A stretch of 64,000 nt of DNA from Sparassis latifolia. Taxonomy: Eukaryota; Basidiomycota; Agaricomycetes; Polyporales; Sparassidaceae. A program made the translations under genes and the position numbers. A model generated the notes under the pieces. That model did no database searches. It was not told where the DNA came from and saw only the letters and a program-made list of their open reading frames with translations. The stretch is taken from the NCBI GenBank assembly GCA_018466975.1, contig CM031560.1:868001-932000 (forward strand). The letters are read 5' to 3'. Positions 11,006 to 23,753 of the stretch are shown piece after piece; position 1 is the stretch's first letter; each line of letters begins with the position of its first letter.

Positions 11006-12699
11006 GTTAATCAATCGTTCATCTTCAGGCTAGCAAACTAATGAATTGCCTTTGTTGACGTTGAACAACATCCCCACACGCGCGGCACTCCTCCAACCCC
11101 AGGTACGCCGACAAAAGCACGATTATGTGGCGGAGGCGCACGGAGCAAATCGAGTCGGTCCACATGTTATATGATTCGGAGGCAGAATGCAATGCGAGGG
11201 AGCCGTCGACGGCTTTACGACATCAGTGGTACGCTGGAGACTTAGAGCACTGAACTCGGAGGAAGACCGGAGCGCGAGCACTGCTAAGGCGCTGTCAAGG
11301 TGTGTGCAGCGAGTGCGGAAGACGGCGACATGCAGGGCCCTATCTGGGATCTCCGAAGGTGGAACTTGAAGCTGAAGGCCACGAGTGCGCGTCAACGGCG
11401 ACCTGCAGCAACATGATAGCCAATCACGCATAGCCATATTGTACCATGCGGGAGACCAGTCGGCGCTGATCTTACTGGATTTGCGGGGAGGATCCAAGAT
11501 GAAGCGACCGAACGCACATCGTACGACAACAACTTGGAGGGCCTCATGCTCTAGTTTGGAATGCACGAGTTGGAAGCATTCATTAAGACAGAAGGAACGT
11601 CTAGGCGTCTCTAAGAAGGTGTGTCTGTATGCAGGATATCTTCGCAGCCACGAATCAAGATCTTCTCCTTTAGCAGGCCTAGGGCTTGTGCTGCCCAGCA
11701 CCGTTCAGGGCCACTGACTTGTCATGGTTCTACATGTCAGTTCTTATCACTGGAAAATCGTTGCATCTGATCCTCCGATTAGAGTGGCGCAGTTCATGTA
11801 TCACGACGTGCAACGGTGTCAACTTTCTAGACAGGCCGCTCTCGGAACCAGCATATCATTCGGCGAGATTCAGTTTCCTCGTCTGAAGCCGCCTCGACGT
11901 ATGTCTCTGAAAAGCCATCCCATCTTTGTACGGTTCCACCACACATCCGCTTGTGAGCGCTCCAGTTGTTGCACAGCCTATGCCATTGTTCAAGTTCAGC
12001 TGGGTTCTCCGGAGCTATACTCATCATTGTCGACCAAAGTACACCTTCCCTGTGTAATTATCGACTATTTTCCTCTGATCTGTGCGTCTGTCTCTTGATA
12101 CTGGCTCAAACGTTCTCGGCCTTGCAACGTACGTGGTTCATTGTAAATTCCGTTGTCAGTTTTCGGTGAACTTGATCAGCCATTCATTGTCACAGAATAC
12201 CATCTAGCCATTATTCACGTTTCGTTATTCCCTTTCCGATTCGTCAGGAGGAACACGGCACATATATCACACGTGACCAACGTTTTGACGGGTACCAATC
12301 AAATTTAGCCGCCTTCACACTTGCCTTCACAGGTGGAATTGATCACTTAACTGATCCTGTGATCATTTCCCTAGCTACGCTGACAGCTTGATCTGCATGC
12401 GCACTGTGCCGGGGGGAGGAGTGGTATAAAAGACGTGAAGCTGGTGATGGGCGATCCCAGTCGTGCAGCACTCCTTGTCCAGAACTATCTAAGCCGTGGG
12501 TAGCATCCCAAATGTAAGCCATCATCGTCATTGAGCCTCTGGGCCAACAAGGTTGCTTGGACTGCGACAGCGCCATTGACACGTGGGCGCAGTTAGAGTT
12601 GTTTTCGCTTTTGTGTTGTATTCTCATATCATCTTCACCCTACAGTGTAGCATCGCAGATCGTGGCTAGGCTCTGACGACTGGATCTCCTGGTCTAAAA

Positions 12700-15600
12700 A
12701 TGCCTCAGTCTTCTGCCTCCGACTTTGTTCATTCGATCGGCCGCCATCTGAAACCCCACCGTGATCGTGTCAGCTCCGAACCTCTGCAGAGATCCGAGTC
12801 CTCCAGTGATGCTGGAGAACCAGCTCGTGATTTGCACGTACGCCATGCAGCTATAGACTCTGTAATCTCCTTCCCAACCCCTGCAACACATGATGACGAG
12901 CATGAAGCAATTGCCAAAAACCTCGCCGAGGCACACGACAGAGTGGAAAGAGTAGCCTCTGACATGGCAGATAGCGCGAAGGATACTAGCCTCGTATTTC
13001 GTATGTGTCTTTGTGCGATCTGTCCTGATGTGTTTCATCGATCAATCTCCAGGTATCCCAGCTTCCCTTCAGAATGGTGCTTCGAAGCTGGGAGTCTACA
13101 CGAACATCGTTGAAGAGGTGGACCCTTCTGCATTGAATAGTATCGAGAATACTGTGGAGCATTTTATGGAAGGCATCCCGATGCTCATGAGCGCTCTCGA
13201 CGAGGTCGCGAAAGTGCACCCTTTTGTTGCAGGTGAGTGTTTGCTGATCAGAATCCCTCCACGACATGTACTGATTCTGGGGGGTTAGTTGCGATCCTTG
13301 CGTTCAAGGCGGCATACGTGCTGGGCACGACACATCGCGAGAATGACAAGAAGATCGTCGCGCTCTACGCGGAGATGAAGGACATGATGGCGATTCTAGT
13401 GCAGTATGCACACCTCCTAGCTTGGCATCCATGTGTCACTTACCAACCTACAGGCTGAAGGATATGAAGGATGGTGACAGCGAGCAAAGCGGTACGACTA
13501 TCAAAGACCGACTGCAGGGACTCGTCGAGCAGACCGTGGACGACATCAAAGCATGTGCGAATGCCTGCGACACATATTCGCGCAAGAAGCTCATCGTCAA
13601 AGTGTTGAAAGGTCCTCTGTGGAACATGAATCTGGTGCGCTTCGTTGGCGTCTTCACGGAACGGCGCTCGCAATTTGCGTTTGCGCTTACCGTCCATACC
13701 GGCTTAGGCATGGACCAGGCAAATATCAGCCTGACCGAGATCAACGCGAAGTGAGTCGCAGTATTTGGGAGCCATTCGCTTTTCAAGGTCTCACTGCACG
13801 TCTAGAGTGGAATTGATGCTTGCATTCTTCCAATCACATATTTCCTCCGAAGAGCGAGAGCTAGGTCATCGGGTCGCTCAATGCGGCGGAGCCGATCGTG
13901 TCGTGGAGAATGACAACGACCTGAAGGCTTTGAGTGCCTACGAAGTAGTACTTAAGTCCAACGGCCAGCAATGGTACGGAGACGGGACATCAGACGTTCT
14001 TTCTCCTAGCTCTGTCCAGCCCTGGGACAATTCGGGTGAAACTGACATAGTTTTACTGAAGAACGATCTTCGCGAAGAACCTGCCACTGCGATAGAGCAC
14101 AATATGACAATCTTTGTATCAAAGTTCGAGATGCAGAAAAATCAGATCATCGACGAGGTGTCCAGGACTATGCATCGAGAGGGAGACAGAATCATATCTG
14201 AGGTCACGGCGGGTCCTCATGACAAGATCAAAGACCCCGTGAGCATTCTCCACTCTGTTGATATCTTGTCATTGTGTAATTCATTCACGTGTCTGAAGAC
14301 AGTGTACACAATCTGGAAAGACATGGTAAGAATGTGTCGGGGCTTTGAGGTCCTGCTGTAGCTCACAAAAAAGCGTAGGGCTGGCGGGGGAGCGTGAAGA
14401 CACGACACTTTGTGCTTGCGCTCCACGATTACTACCACGAAGTGATGGAAGAAAGGAAGGACGATCCTCAGTACGAAGAGGACCGCAAACGATTGCGAGG
14501 GGATGAGTGGGCTCTTGAATGGATCCAAGTTTCGAGGCTGCAGCTGGTTTCAGAGGCTTTCGACGATGATGCTTCAGGTTTCATCACCATCGCAGAGGCA
14601 AACAAGATGACAACGTCTCGACCTCTTGATTGGAGGTGAGACGCGCTTAACTTCGCTGTGTACGGTACTCATTTAGGCGATGGTTGCACTAGCTTGCTCC
14701 ACTGGTTGGCTTACTGGGCAATTGGTACCGCATTCCATCCTTGATGCAGATGCCTACTAAACCATTTGAAGGATGGCAATTGTCAGGTAACTTTTACCGT
14801 GAGAAGATCAGTCAACTCTTCTCGAGAATATACGAGCTCAGGTCCAAACGGGCCATCCATCCCGCAAATCGTTGCCAGGTCGACAATCTGCTGTCGTCTA
14901 TTTGGAGACCGACGGCGCTGCTCATATACGCATTACAGCAGTACAATACCAACCGTCCACTGAGAACCCGATTCCAGAGCTATGTCGACGCGGAGCAAAC
15001 TAGGCTGCGGATAAATCTGGAGGCAGTTCGCTTCGATATCGACGGCCCAGATACCCTCGTCCTCATCACCGGACCTGGCAGGATTGAGAAGGTAAGCACT
15101 CGCAATGGGGTTGAACCTATGGTGTGCTTGACTGTCAGGCCAGTTTGTTTTCCCGCTGTTATATCTCCTTGTCGAGCGGTTCTACCAAGTGATAAGGATT
15201 TCCTGCCAATGCGTGCTTCGACAGGAAGATATATGGTATGCTGCAAGGAGTATCGACGTGGTGATGAGGGCCGCGGCTCGCCGGCGCAAACATCTTCAAG
15301 GTTTGCTATCCAATCCGTTCTGTCAGTCGAATCATATATACCAAGCTTCTTCACGGTTGCAGAAACATTCCATCAAAGGAAGTTGCCTGATACGGCGGAG
15401 TTCAAACGTTTTGCAGCAGGACTGGTCAGCCTTTCCGCATACATTGTGTTGTCTACTGATATCGCGATAGTTCAACTTGGATGGCGGGAAAGAAGGTACT
15501 GCAAATTGGACACCCACTCTCAGTGATAACGAAAAGAGTGAGCCGGAACCCATGAACATGGCCATTCTAAAATTCCCAATCGTCGATGACCATCCTTTCG

Positions 15601-17334
15601 CCTGCGAAGCTTATGAGGTCTCGGACGAACATGAGTCTGAAGAAGACCGAGTGGCTGATGGACCGGTAAAGGCAATGTTCGCCCTATCATTTCTTAAATC
15701 CTGTGAAACGCTGACGAGCTGTGCAGCTTAGGGTACTGGTGTGGCTTCATGTACGAGGCCGGGATGTACCCTTCGTACTGCATGAGATCATTTTTTATCC
15801 ATGCGGCGAAACGCGATTCTCAAGAATTCTCGGCAGTATCGATCATAGACGAGGGTACGGACTTCTGCATCAAGGGGCAGTCCAGAGCAGGTGCCGATGG
15901 ATGCGCTGATGTTGTATTCACAATGAAATACTCTGGACGCTGGTTCAGCAAAGTATTCTCTGGTACTGTGGACAATGAGGGGCAGACCTTGGCGGGGCGG
16001 TGGGCAGTTGTCGAGTCGGGGATGGAAGAACAAGCTCTCACAGAAAATTCCAAATGGAGGGGGGATCATCCAATGCCCTGGTCTTATTATTTCATTTTCA
16101 AGCGGGTTGCTCCAGACATCATATGTTATCGCCCATCCCCTGAAACGTTCAGGGAGAACAGGATCCGAGGTTTGTGGCAATTCGCGCGGAGCGCTGTTCT
16201 GGCTCAAGTTCGCAGAGAGATGTTCTCGTGGTCACACTTCAAGCGTCGTCAACATTTCCGCAAGAGGTTCATAGAGTTATCCATTCACTACCACTACCGC
16301 AAGGCTTTTAACGCCAACCAACGAAAGGAGATGGCGCAGTGTCTTCAGTCATTCACACACTCCGATGCAAGGTTTTACTGCTCCATCCGGAATTACCAAC
16401 TGCGAGTCATGCCAATCCACTTGTAAGTCCTTCCCGAGACGATAGCAGCTCTGGCTCTGATCTATGTCTCGACTTGTAGCGGCGTGAAATGTTGCAACAT
16501 CGACTGCCAGAATGTCATCGTGGGCGCTCGGATCATTTGTCTTGATTGCAAAGGTCCCAAACTACCTATGACAGTGGATCTTTGTGCGGAGTCTCCCTGC
16601 GCTACTGCCCGTGTTGAGAGGAACGATTTGGATGCACCCCACCTACCCACGCACACAATTCTTAAAACTAGAATCGTCGTACTCGCATCCGACTTCCCGG
16701 CAATGAGTCGTCGTTGGATGGCGACTGCAGATAAGGCAATTACGGCCTTTGACACTGTCAAGGAGACGGTGGGGTCTGCGAACACCAGAAATGCATACGG
16801 CAACGGATGTCCGAGAACGTACCTCTGCCGCGATTGTGGAGCAACGTTGACGGACCCCTCAACTTGTTGGTATTGCACTGTCTGTCCGGGTACGTTTATA
16901 CGCCTGCTATTGTGCAGCATCATTGGCGATCTTGACATTGCCCAACAGAGAATACTTTTATTTGCAACAGCTGCGAGGGAAAACGAGACATGGCTGAGAA
17001 GAACACAGTTGAACGAGGTCGGGTGGAGAACACCGATGATGGTGCAGGTTCGCACCAGTCCGACCATCCTCTCATAAAGACATATGGCCGCAAAGAGGAA
17101 CCTGTCTCAGTAGAGGAGAGACTTGCTGCTATCGAGCGCAGGTTCGTCACTATGGAGCAATGCTTCGATGACATGGGCCAGCGACAGCAGGAGATAGACA
17201 AGGCGCTCGCCACGTTGATCGCTCAAACAGATAGTCGGATGTCGAAGATGGAGACACTTCTGGAAAATGTAGTCACAATGCTGACGAACCGCTGGCGTTC
17301 AGAAGATGTGGGGAACGGTCACTTGTCTTTATAA
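12700..17334 (+). CDS. Large EF-hand and zinc-ribbon-like protein, unknown function (1,287 aa)
   Basis: Fifteen exons join to 3,864 nt in frame: 12700-13000, 13053-13232, 13289-13403, 13454-13750, 13806-14238, 14299-14325, 14379-14635, 14693-14724, 14787-15091, 15144-15300, 15363-15424, 15471-15676, 15727-16422, 16480-16889, 16949-17334. The first 300 residues are helical and resemble, as I recall, N-terminal adaptor regions of fungal STAND/NLR-like proteins (inference). A canonical EF-hand loop DDDASGFITIAE lies near residues 513-524, followed by HWLAYWAIG. A beta-rich region with LGYWCGF and TLAGRWAV follows. Near 1026-1175 are Cys pairs (CCNIDC, ICLDC, YLCRDC, CWYCTVCPE, FICNSCEG), suggesting ZZ/ribbon-like zinc binding. 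The C-terminus is a coiled coil (VEERLAAIERRFVTMEQ...). Exons 6 and 8 are 27 and 32 nt. The exon 12 donor (GTTCGC) was chosen for frame over a nearby GTAAAG. No role is known to me; calcium-responsive scaffolding is only a guess. Confidence 0.82.
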
Positions 17335-17711
17335 TATCTTTCCAGTTTGCACCGGCTTCCAGTGGAGGTGCAATATACAGCTTGCAAGATACAGCTCAGC
17401 TTATATACATACAGCTTATGCAATATACAGCTTACAGCTACAAGACGCAGCTCGCAGACCGCGTTCCTTGCCCTTCATGCACCAAGACCCAGTTCTCAAG
17501 GTGTTCCGTCCTCTCGTCTTATTTTATCTACTCCACACGACCACAGTTCGTATATCAAGGAAATTTCTCAGACTGCAGTCGACAGTGCCAGCCCTACTTG
17601 AGACGCAAGATGATGTCAGGTAACTGCTGGCCGGCAACTACCGTACTCCGCTAGGATCAGGATCTGGGTCACTCACGTTGACCTCAACGTTAACAAGCTG
17701 CTAGTGCAAAC
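17335..17711. promoter_or_regulatory. Upstream region of the first SDR gene, with short AGCTT repeats
   Basis: No gene. At 17371-17441 a unit like ATACAGCTT recurs about five times, and CAATATACAGCTT occurs exactly at 17371 and again 50 bp later at 17421. Part of this region (from about 17570) is duplicated upstream of the decayed SDR copy near 10.4 kb. Confidence 0.5.
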
Positions 17712-18872
17712 ATGGTGAAAGTAGCGATCATCACAGGTGCATCGTCTGGTGCGTGAAACATCTCCTCAGGAGTGAGACAATGTCACCTCCATATCATATC
17801 GCTACTCAGGAATTGGGCGATCGAGTGCCATCGCTCTGTCAAAGAAAGGGTGGACGATCGTCCTGTTTGCTAGGCGTCTCGATAACCTCCAGGAAACCAA
17901 GTCCATGTGTTCCAATCCGTCTCAGTGCCTGACGATTTCAGGAGACGTATCCAGCGAGGAAGACGTGGCCATACTCTTCCAGGAGACCGTTAATCGCTTT
18001 GGTGGGATGCTCTCCCTCATTTCATCTGTTGACGCGTTCGATATGATCTCAGATCGTATTCGATGCGTCCAGAAATGACGCATGTCGATCACTGACCCCA
18101 GTGTAGGACGATTGGATCTGCTCTTCAACGTACGCATCGTCAGCGTGGCTCTCATCAAGTCATAATACTATCGCCGTGCACAGAACGCAGGAACAAACGT
18201 CGACCAGATACCATTAGAAGAATTGTCGTTCTCCGACATCCAGAAGGTGGTCAACGTCAATCTCATTGGAGCCCTCCTCTGCACGCGAGAGGCGATCATG
18301 GTTTTCAAGGCACAGTCTCCTCAGGGTGGTGAGCATCAGATTGCAAGTGCGCTCGCACTACTTACAGCTGCTGAAGCCGTGCTTCTGCAGGCCGTATTAT
18401 CAACAATGGGTCGATCTCGGCTTATACTCCTCGCCCGCATTCAGCGCCTTACACTGCCTCAAAGCACGCCATCCTTGGGCTCACAAAGTCCACCTTACTG
18501 GACGGGCGAAAGTTTAACATCACCTGCACCCAAATCGATGTTGGTGGGTGTCGCGTTGCCCTCCACAGTTTAGGCCTGATATTGATATCATGGTCAGGTA
18601 ATGCACGCACGGACATGTCATCAGATCACTTGGATGGTGCACTGCAAGCCGATGGACGAGTCGTTCCCGAGCTCATGATGAACGCCGACCACGTCGGAGA
18701 CGCGGTTGCGTACATTGCTGAGCTTCCGCACGAAGTCACCGTCCTCACGTTCAACATCATGTCAGGAAACCCGTTCCTCTGTGTTGCTCATGTGCTGACA
18801 AATGTTGGACAGGGCCACTGGGATGCCATTCGTTGGAAGAGGCTAAACACGTCGTTATTGTATGAAGAATAG
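17712..18872 (+). CDS. Short-chain dehydrogenase/reductase, classical type (274 aa)
   Basis: NAD(P)-dependent oxidoreductase; substrate unknown. Exons 17712-17748, 17810-18001, 18107-18129, 18184-18328, 18391-18543 and 18598-18872 give 825 nt in frame. Rossmann motif [12 protein letters not shown] is split by intron 1. Further motifs: DVSSEED, LDLLFNNAGTN, NNGSIS, and the catalytic pair in YTASKHA. The C-terminal half holds [12 protein letters not shown] and [14 protein letters not shown]. Related enzymes usually end soon after NIM..PF, so the last 30 codons may include an unrecognised intron. Exon 3 is 23 nt. A second, different SDR follows at 19492 on the same strand. A decayed copy of this gene and its promoter lies at 10.4-11.0 kb. 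Confidence 0.85.
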
Positions 18873-19491
18873 AAGTGCGAGTTCAATCCGAGCCCTGCAT
18901 AAATCTACTTGGCCTAAGGAAGGAAGTGTAGGGTCGATGATTTTATATTGCTGACGTCTCGATACGACAAATTGCCGCGCTAGGTAGCTACTTACTACCG
19001 ATGTCCCGGATGGCACTTCTGTCCCCACTGCTCACCATCTTGTCCGCTTCCCTTCGGCATCGACAATATATCTCCCATAGCGTGTCGAATACTACTGGTA
19101 ATTTTATAGATTTTTTAGAGAGTCTGGAGAGATGCCGAGGTGTGCCAAATGCCAACTGGATGATCTGTTCTCTGAAATTTTACTGGAAGTGAAGTGAACT
19201 GTGACCACCTGCCTTCCAGACTTTTATAGCATTGAGTTTATATGTACAACACTTTATCCACGAAGCTATCGGACAAGAGGAATGACCTGCAGAAAATACG
19301 ATGGCACTTCTGGGCCTGACAGCACATCCGGGTCATCGATATTAGTGTCAGCCTGTGTCAGCAGAAGTCCATGCGCAACGGTTTTGTCAGCATGCACGAT
19401 TGCACCCTCATTAGTGATACAGACACTAGCACTATACTGTAAAACCAGGGAGTGGCATGCGTCAAAGATGTTCGTCCTCATCATAGCCAGA
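18873..19491. other. Intergenic between two SDR genes
   Basis: No coding signal. The part near 19360-19460 is the source-like match of the 3' end of the decayed copy at 10.9 kb, showing that the old duplication spanned this spacer. It should hold the promoter of the second SDR gene. Confidence 0.5.
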
Positions 19492-20622
19492 ATGCCCTCA
19501 TACGCAGTCGTGGGTGGATCACGTGGTATCGGACTGGAATTCGTTAGACAGCTGGTAAGCTGCAGATATCAAACGGCGACGCTCCCTCCCTACAACTCTG
19601 ACAACTTGGTCCGCAGTCTGCTAACCCGGATAATACGGTCTTTGTGCTAGTGCGGGATAAAGCTAGGTCTTCGCATCTCGCTTCGGTAGTTGCTGCAGCG
19701 GGCAACAATATCCACGTCTTCCAAGCCGATGTCGTGGATCATTATGCGCTGAAGGAAAGTGTCTCCGAGTCCCGCGACTTGATGGGTGGCTTGACAACTT
19801 TTTAAATAGGCTGCTGCTGCTGAGATCGCACAGCTCACTGGCGGAGGACTAGATGTTCTTCTTATCCACAATGCCGCACGCCTGGAGGGCCCGCACTTAT
19901 ATCGCAATCTCACCAATTAGTCCGTGCCCCTCCGATTGTGCATAGATTTGACCTTACCTTTCCCCATTCGTCCAGTGAGAGCGAAGAACAACTGGACGAA
20001 GATTTTCTACAATTCGTCAGTACTTCCATTCGTCCTCGCCCCGTTCTACTGACGCATTCCGACGTATCAGTTCAAAGTCAACGTGCTAGGCGTTGTGCAC
20101 ACTGTCAATGCGTTTCTACCGCTGCTCCGCAAGGGCACAGCCAAGAAGATTATCATTCTCGGTTCGGCTGGTGCAGATCCGAAATGGGTGTGGAAAGTGC
20201 GTCTGGAGAGTATGGCAGCCTACGGAACGACCAAGGCCGGGACTCACATGGTCGTGACGAAATACGCCGCCCTCCTAGAAAATGAAGGGTTCACCGTCGT
20301 TGCACTGTCCCCAGGGTTGGTGGACACCTCCGCTACTGCCGTTGTTGACGAGTGTGAGCTCCTCTATAATTTGTTATAACAAAAGTTTTCACTGCTGAGG
20401 TTGGTGGGATTCGATTGCTCTGTAGCCGATCGCACGCCTGCTCAAACGCGCGCTGGGACACTCGCAGACGTCGATACGGACAAGACTGACTATAACAGGA
20501 GACTGCAGGATATCACTGCCATCACTCCTGAGGAGTCGGTAAAAGGAATGCTGAAGGTCATCCAGACCGTTGGACCAGCAGACACAGGAGCCTTCTTGTG
20601 GACTGGAAACTTGAGCGTGTAA
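19492..20622 (+). CDS. Short-chain dehydrogenase/reductase, C-factor-like (278 aa)
   Basis: Exons 19492-19554, 19617-19760, 19810-19919, 19976-20015, 20071-20353 and 20426-20622 give 837 nt in frame. The start MPSYAVVGGSRGIG matches this SDR subgroup; an in-frame ATG 24 bases upstream would add eight residues and is less likely. Motifs: GGSRGIGLEF (cofactor), LDVLLIHNAA, VNVLGVVHTVNAFLPLL, and catalytic YGTTKAG. The end ADTGAFLWTGNLSV is typical. Intron 2 uses GTCTCC, a weak donor, chosen to keep frame. The gene is only distantly related to its SDR neighbour at 17.7 kb, so the pair is not a recent duplicate. Substrate unknown. Confidence 0.85.
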
Positions 20623-20775
20623 GGAGATCCATCAATGGCAGTAGGGAACTCCACCACCGCACTACATGACATCTCGGGGTGATATTCAACCCTTCGCCAA
20701 CGACTTGTATACGTGCGACTTGAGAACAGCGACATGATAAGGGTATTTCCTAGATAAAGTATCTACACTTCACTT

Positions 20776-22426
20776 CTACATCCAAATAATGCCATGTTCA
20801 TTTTCCCACTCTCGCTGCCATTCCACCAACCTTACCAGCACACCCGCCCAGTCTTCCTCGGTCAACGCACCGTCCAGCCATTTGGCGTCCTCCCCCAGCT
20901 CCTGGACCCTCTGCCAACCGCGTCTAATCAGATCCGACTCCGTCCTTCCCAAGCGCCTCCACGGCTCAACGTACTTCTTCCCATCATTTGGGAGCACGCC
21001 GACCTTCTTCAAGTACTCGATCAAGTTGTCCTGATAGTCCTGCGCCTCCGTGTCTCCACCGACGAGACGGTGCCCGACGTAGTATGGGTCGAGACCGCGC
21101 ACACGGAGGCTGTCCTCGTGCTGGACCAGCTCGTCGAGCATCGCCTCACGGGTCGGCAGTAACGACGAGTTGGCAAGGGCATGCGCGATGAGGAGGCTCT
21201 GAGCGATATCGGAGGGGCAATTCGCGATGAGGACCGGCAGCCCCACGAACGCGAGCGCCGTGGATGGGTAGCTCGACGAGAGGCTGAAGATGTGCCGGTG
21301 CAGCGGGAAGATGTAGCGCAGGTTGGTCGTGAGTTTGTGGGCGGTCGTTGAATTCACAGCCGTCTGCGGGTCGACGTTGAGTGGGGATGACGGTGACGCG
21401 CTGAGGAATGGTACGAGGAACTCATAGCCTGTGCCAAGGATGAGCGAGTCGACACTAGTCAACACCGTACCGTCGACGAAGACGATAGAGTCGTCCGTGA
21501 AATGTAAGATGCGTGGCTTGACAACGACAGACGCGCCTGGGGCGGGAACACTGCTGGGGCTTATCGACTGGTATGCCTGCATCATTCGAAAGAAGCTGTC
21601 AGTGGTCTGTTGTTTTAGTGTGCGATGACGACCGTACCTCACGAGCGAGTGGGCTAACTTGCTGGGCTGCATCTCGAGCACTGGCCCCAGCACCGACAAT
21701 GATGACGCTGCGATTAGTGTATTTTTCGGGGTCACGGTAATAAATGGAGTGTAATATCTCTCGCTTGGGCGTCCCAGGCGGTGTGTTCGCCAACCATCCC
21801 TCTGTTCCATTCCAGGTGGGTATATACGGGTAGTGGTTGTGTCCGTTGGCAACGATGAGATGGTCGAACTTCCTCTTCACCACGTCCAGTTCACCAGCTT
21901 CGCCGCGCGTATGCACCTCGATGTCCCACTTGCCCTTGATCGCGTTTCCGCGCCATTGCACATCTGCCACTGTGTGGTTGAGCTTGATGTAGGGGGTCAG
22001 ATTGAAATGCTCTGCAAAGTCGACATGGTACTGCTCGACATAGTCCCAGGACGGAAATAATGGAGTCAGGGGCCGAAACGTGAAGTTCGGATAGGTCATG
22101 GTCGGATGAGGCGTGTTGGTATGCAGCAGTGGGTACACCGGACTCTCGGGCAGCTCTGGCGGACGCGCATCGTAACCTGGAGGGTCTGGGAGCCAGAGAC
22201 CACCAACATTCCTATGTTGTTCGTAGAGCACAATCTCCCAGCCTGCACGAGTATCCTCAGGAAGATTGAGGATAGTCCTGAGAGCGGCAAGGCCACCACT
22301 ACCTGCACCAACTATGGCGATAGACTTGGCAGGCGTGTGCTCCAGATGTTCGTGCGCGGGAATATGCGGCTCATTCCACAGGGCCAGCGGGAGGAAGGAA
22401 AGGATGAACTGGGCGACGTTGACCAT
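20776..22426 (-). CDS. FAD-dependent monooxygenase, FMO-like (529 aa)
   Basis: Oxygenates small molecules using FAD and NADPH, by family. Two exons, 22426-21638 and 21576-20776, give 1,590 nt in frame. The N-terminal hydrophobic stretch (VAQFILSFLPLAL) could be a signal peptide or anchor. The FAD-binding GAGSGGLAALR sits near residues 40-50 and the NADPH-binding GAGASARDAAQQVS near 244. FDHLIVANGHNHYPYIP and LILGTGYEFLVPFL are typical FMO segments. The C-terminal half is long and ends WENEHGIIWM. The only intron is 61 nt, and splicing to GCATACCAG keeps 'LAREAYQSISPSS'. It faces the SDR gene tail to tail at 150 bp. It might take part in secondary metabolism with the two SDRs, but nothing else here supports a cluster. 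Confidence 0.88.
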
Positions 22427-23091
22427 GGTGAGGTGGATAGTTACAGTGAAAATTTGCCGAGTTAAATTCCCAACTTCTCAGCCTGGCTTGAGCCGATTCC
22501 TGCTTCTAACGGCGGCCAGAACCGTCACCGGAGCAATAGCCATACAATATCAATTCAGAGTGATATGGCGTTATGCCGTCTGTAAGATATCCTCCTCTTC
22601 GCACAACAGCCCCGGAGCTGATGAGAATGCATGTCAGCGAAGCACAGAGGGGGCATCCAGAGCGAAAAACAGCTGACGAAGCACGTACTGCCGTAATACC
22701 ACTCCGTAGTCGACATGGCCGTAAGAGGAGAACGTGCTATCACGCGAACGAACAGCGCGATGGCGCTATACATCGGCGCGAACACGGTCACCTGCACTAC
22801 CCCCAAATCACTCGATGTGCACTCCAGCTTGATGCCAGCACGAATCAACAGCGTGCTGAATATGTACTATGGTTCTGCACACAGTGCTTCAGGTTGTTTG
22901 TCAGAATAACACCAGTCCAGGACCGCGGTAAACGCTATCGAGGCGTAGATGCTGAAGGCTTCACGATGACTTGACCCAATGAGAACAGCATGTCTTGAGT
23001 TGTACATCCATCCGCTATCATGCCCCTCCTTATGAAGTAAAGGGCATTGCCTCTACCATCTCCAAGCCTTCCGCAGCCCGGTATGGAGGCA
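22427..23091. other. Intergenic, no gene seen
   Basis: Upstream of the FMO gene and downstream of the DUF202 gene. Frames present here carry no recognised domain. Confidence 0.45.
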
Positions 23092-23753
23092 TCATTTTCT
23101 TACAGCGAGGATGATGCAGAAGACAATGAGAATGACCGCTCCTAAGGCGACTGAGACCAAAACAACACTGATGCGGATTGCAGGATACACTCCTCTGATA
23201 AGCGCGCCCTGCACTTCAAAATATCGCGCGCCCCCGAGTGCGAGCGTGAACAGTCCAATCATGATGAACGTCGCGCCAAGGGGCCGTGAATACTTCTCCA
23301 GTTTCTGATTGGATGCCTCGGCGATGGTGAAGAGCTGCACCAGAGCTGTCTTCAAGTGAGTGAACAGTATGAAATGAAGGGTATCACACTACACGCACCA
23401 ACACCGGTGGATGAAATCGCGACACTAGTCCGCACGTACGCCAAGAAAGTGCGTTCCGAGGCAAGGTGGTCTCGCGCGACGCTCCCCGAGTTCTCGAGTG
23501 TCAGCGCTAGATTGAACGGGAACCGTGGAACTTCACGGTCAGCACCTCCGCCTCCTTGTCGCTTCTTCTTCTTCTTGCGTCTGCGATCTGCTGTGCTAGG
23601 AACAGGCGAGGCCGTTTCATTGGCAACTTCGAATGGTGGGCGGTCGGGACCATCGTAGGCCCGTACATCTGGATGAGTTGCATCCGAGTTAGGTGGTGAC
23701 GCAGGTAGATTGCTGGTGGACTGAAGCGGGCTAGCTACAGCCGACGGCTCCAT
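23092..23753 (-). CDS. DUF202-domain membrane protein
   Basis: Small integral membrane protein. The same domain occurs in bacterial YidH and at the C-terminus of yeast VTC subunits, where it anchors polyphosphate polymerase to the vacuole; this one lacks the SPX and VTC parts. Exons 23753-23399 and 23345-23092 give 202 aa in frame. A basic stretch RRRKKKKKRQ precedes the DUF202 signature (ARDHLASERTFLAYVRTSVA, then GVALVQLF), and three transmembrane segments follow. The start is uncertain: the frame stays open and coding-like to 23879 (EVHSEPPALGETSSDF) without an ATG, so an upstream exon probably exists. The stretch up to 24271 shows no other gene. Confidence 0.78.

Larger units (their letters stand above)
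9715..12699. other. Gene-poor stretch with a decayed SDR locus copy
   Basis: About 3 kb without an intact gene. It holds a short tandem duplication (9919-9964) and a shrunken copy of the SDR locus (10385-11005), both listed separately. A 192-codon minus-strand frame at 11701-11123 has no recognisable domain, signal peptide or biased composition and I do not call it. A TATAAAAG at 12425-12432 precedes the 12.7-kb gene by 268 bp, which is far for a core promoter. Confidence 0.45.

Noticed and set aside
11123..11701. 192-codon minus-strand frame
   Set aside because: No domain, signal peptide or splice context; it lies in a decayed, gene-poor stretch and could arise by chance.
17712..22426. Secondary-metabolite cluster (two SDRs plus FMO)
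   Set aside because: No backbone enzyme (PKS, NRPS, terpene synthase), P450 or transporter lies nearby, and the SDRs belong to different subgroups.
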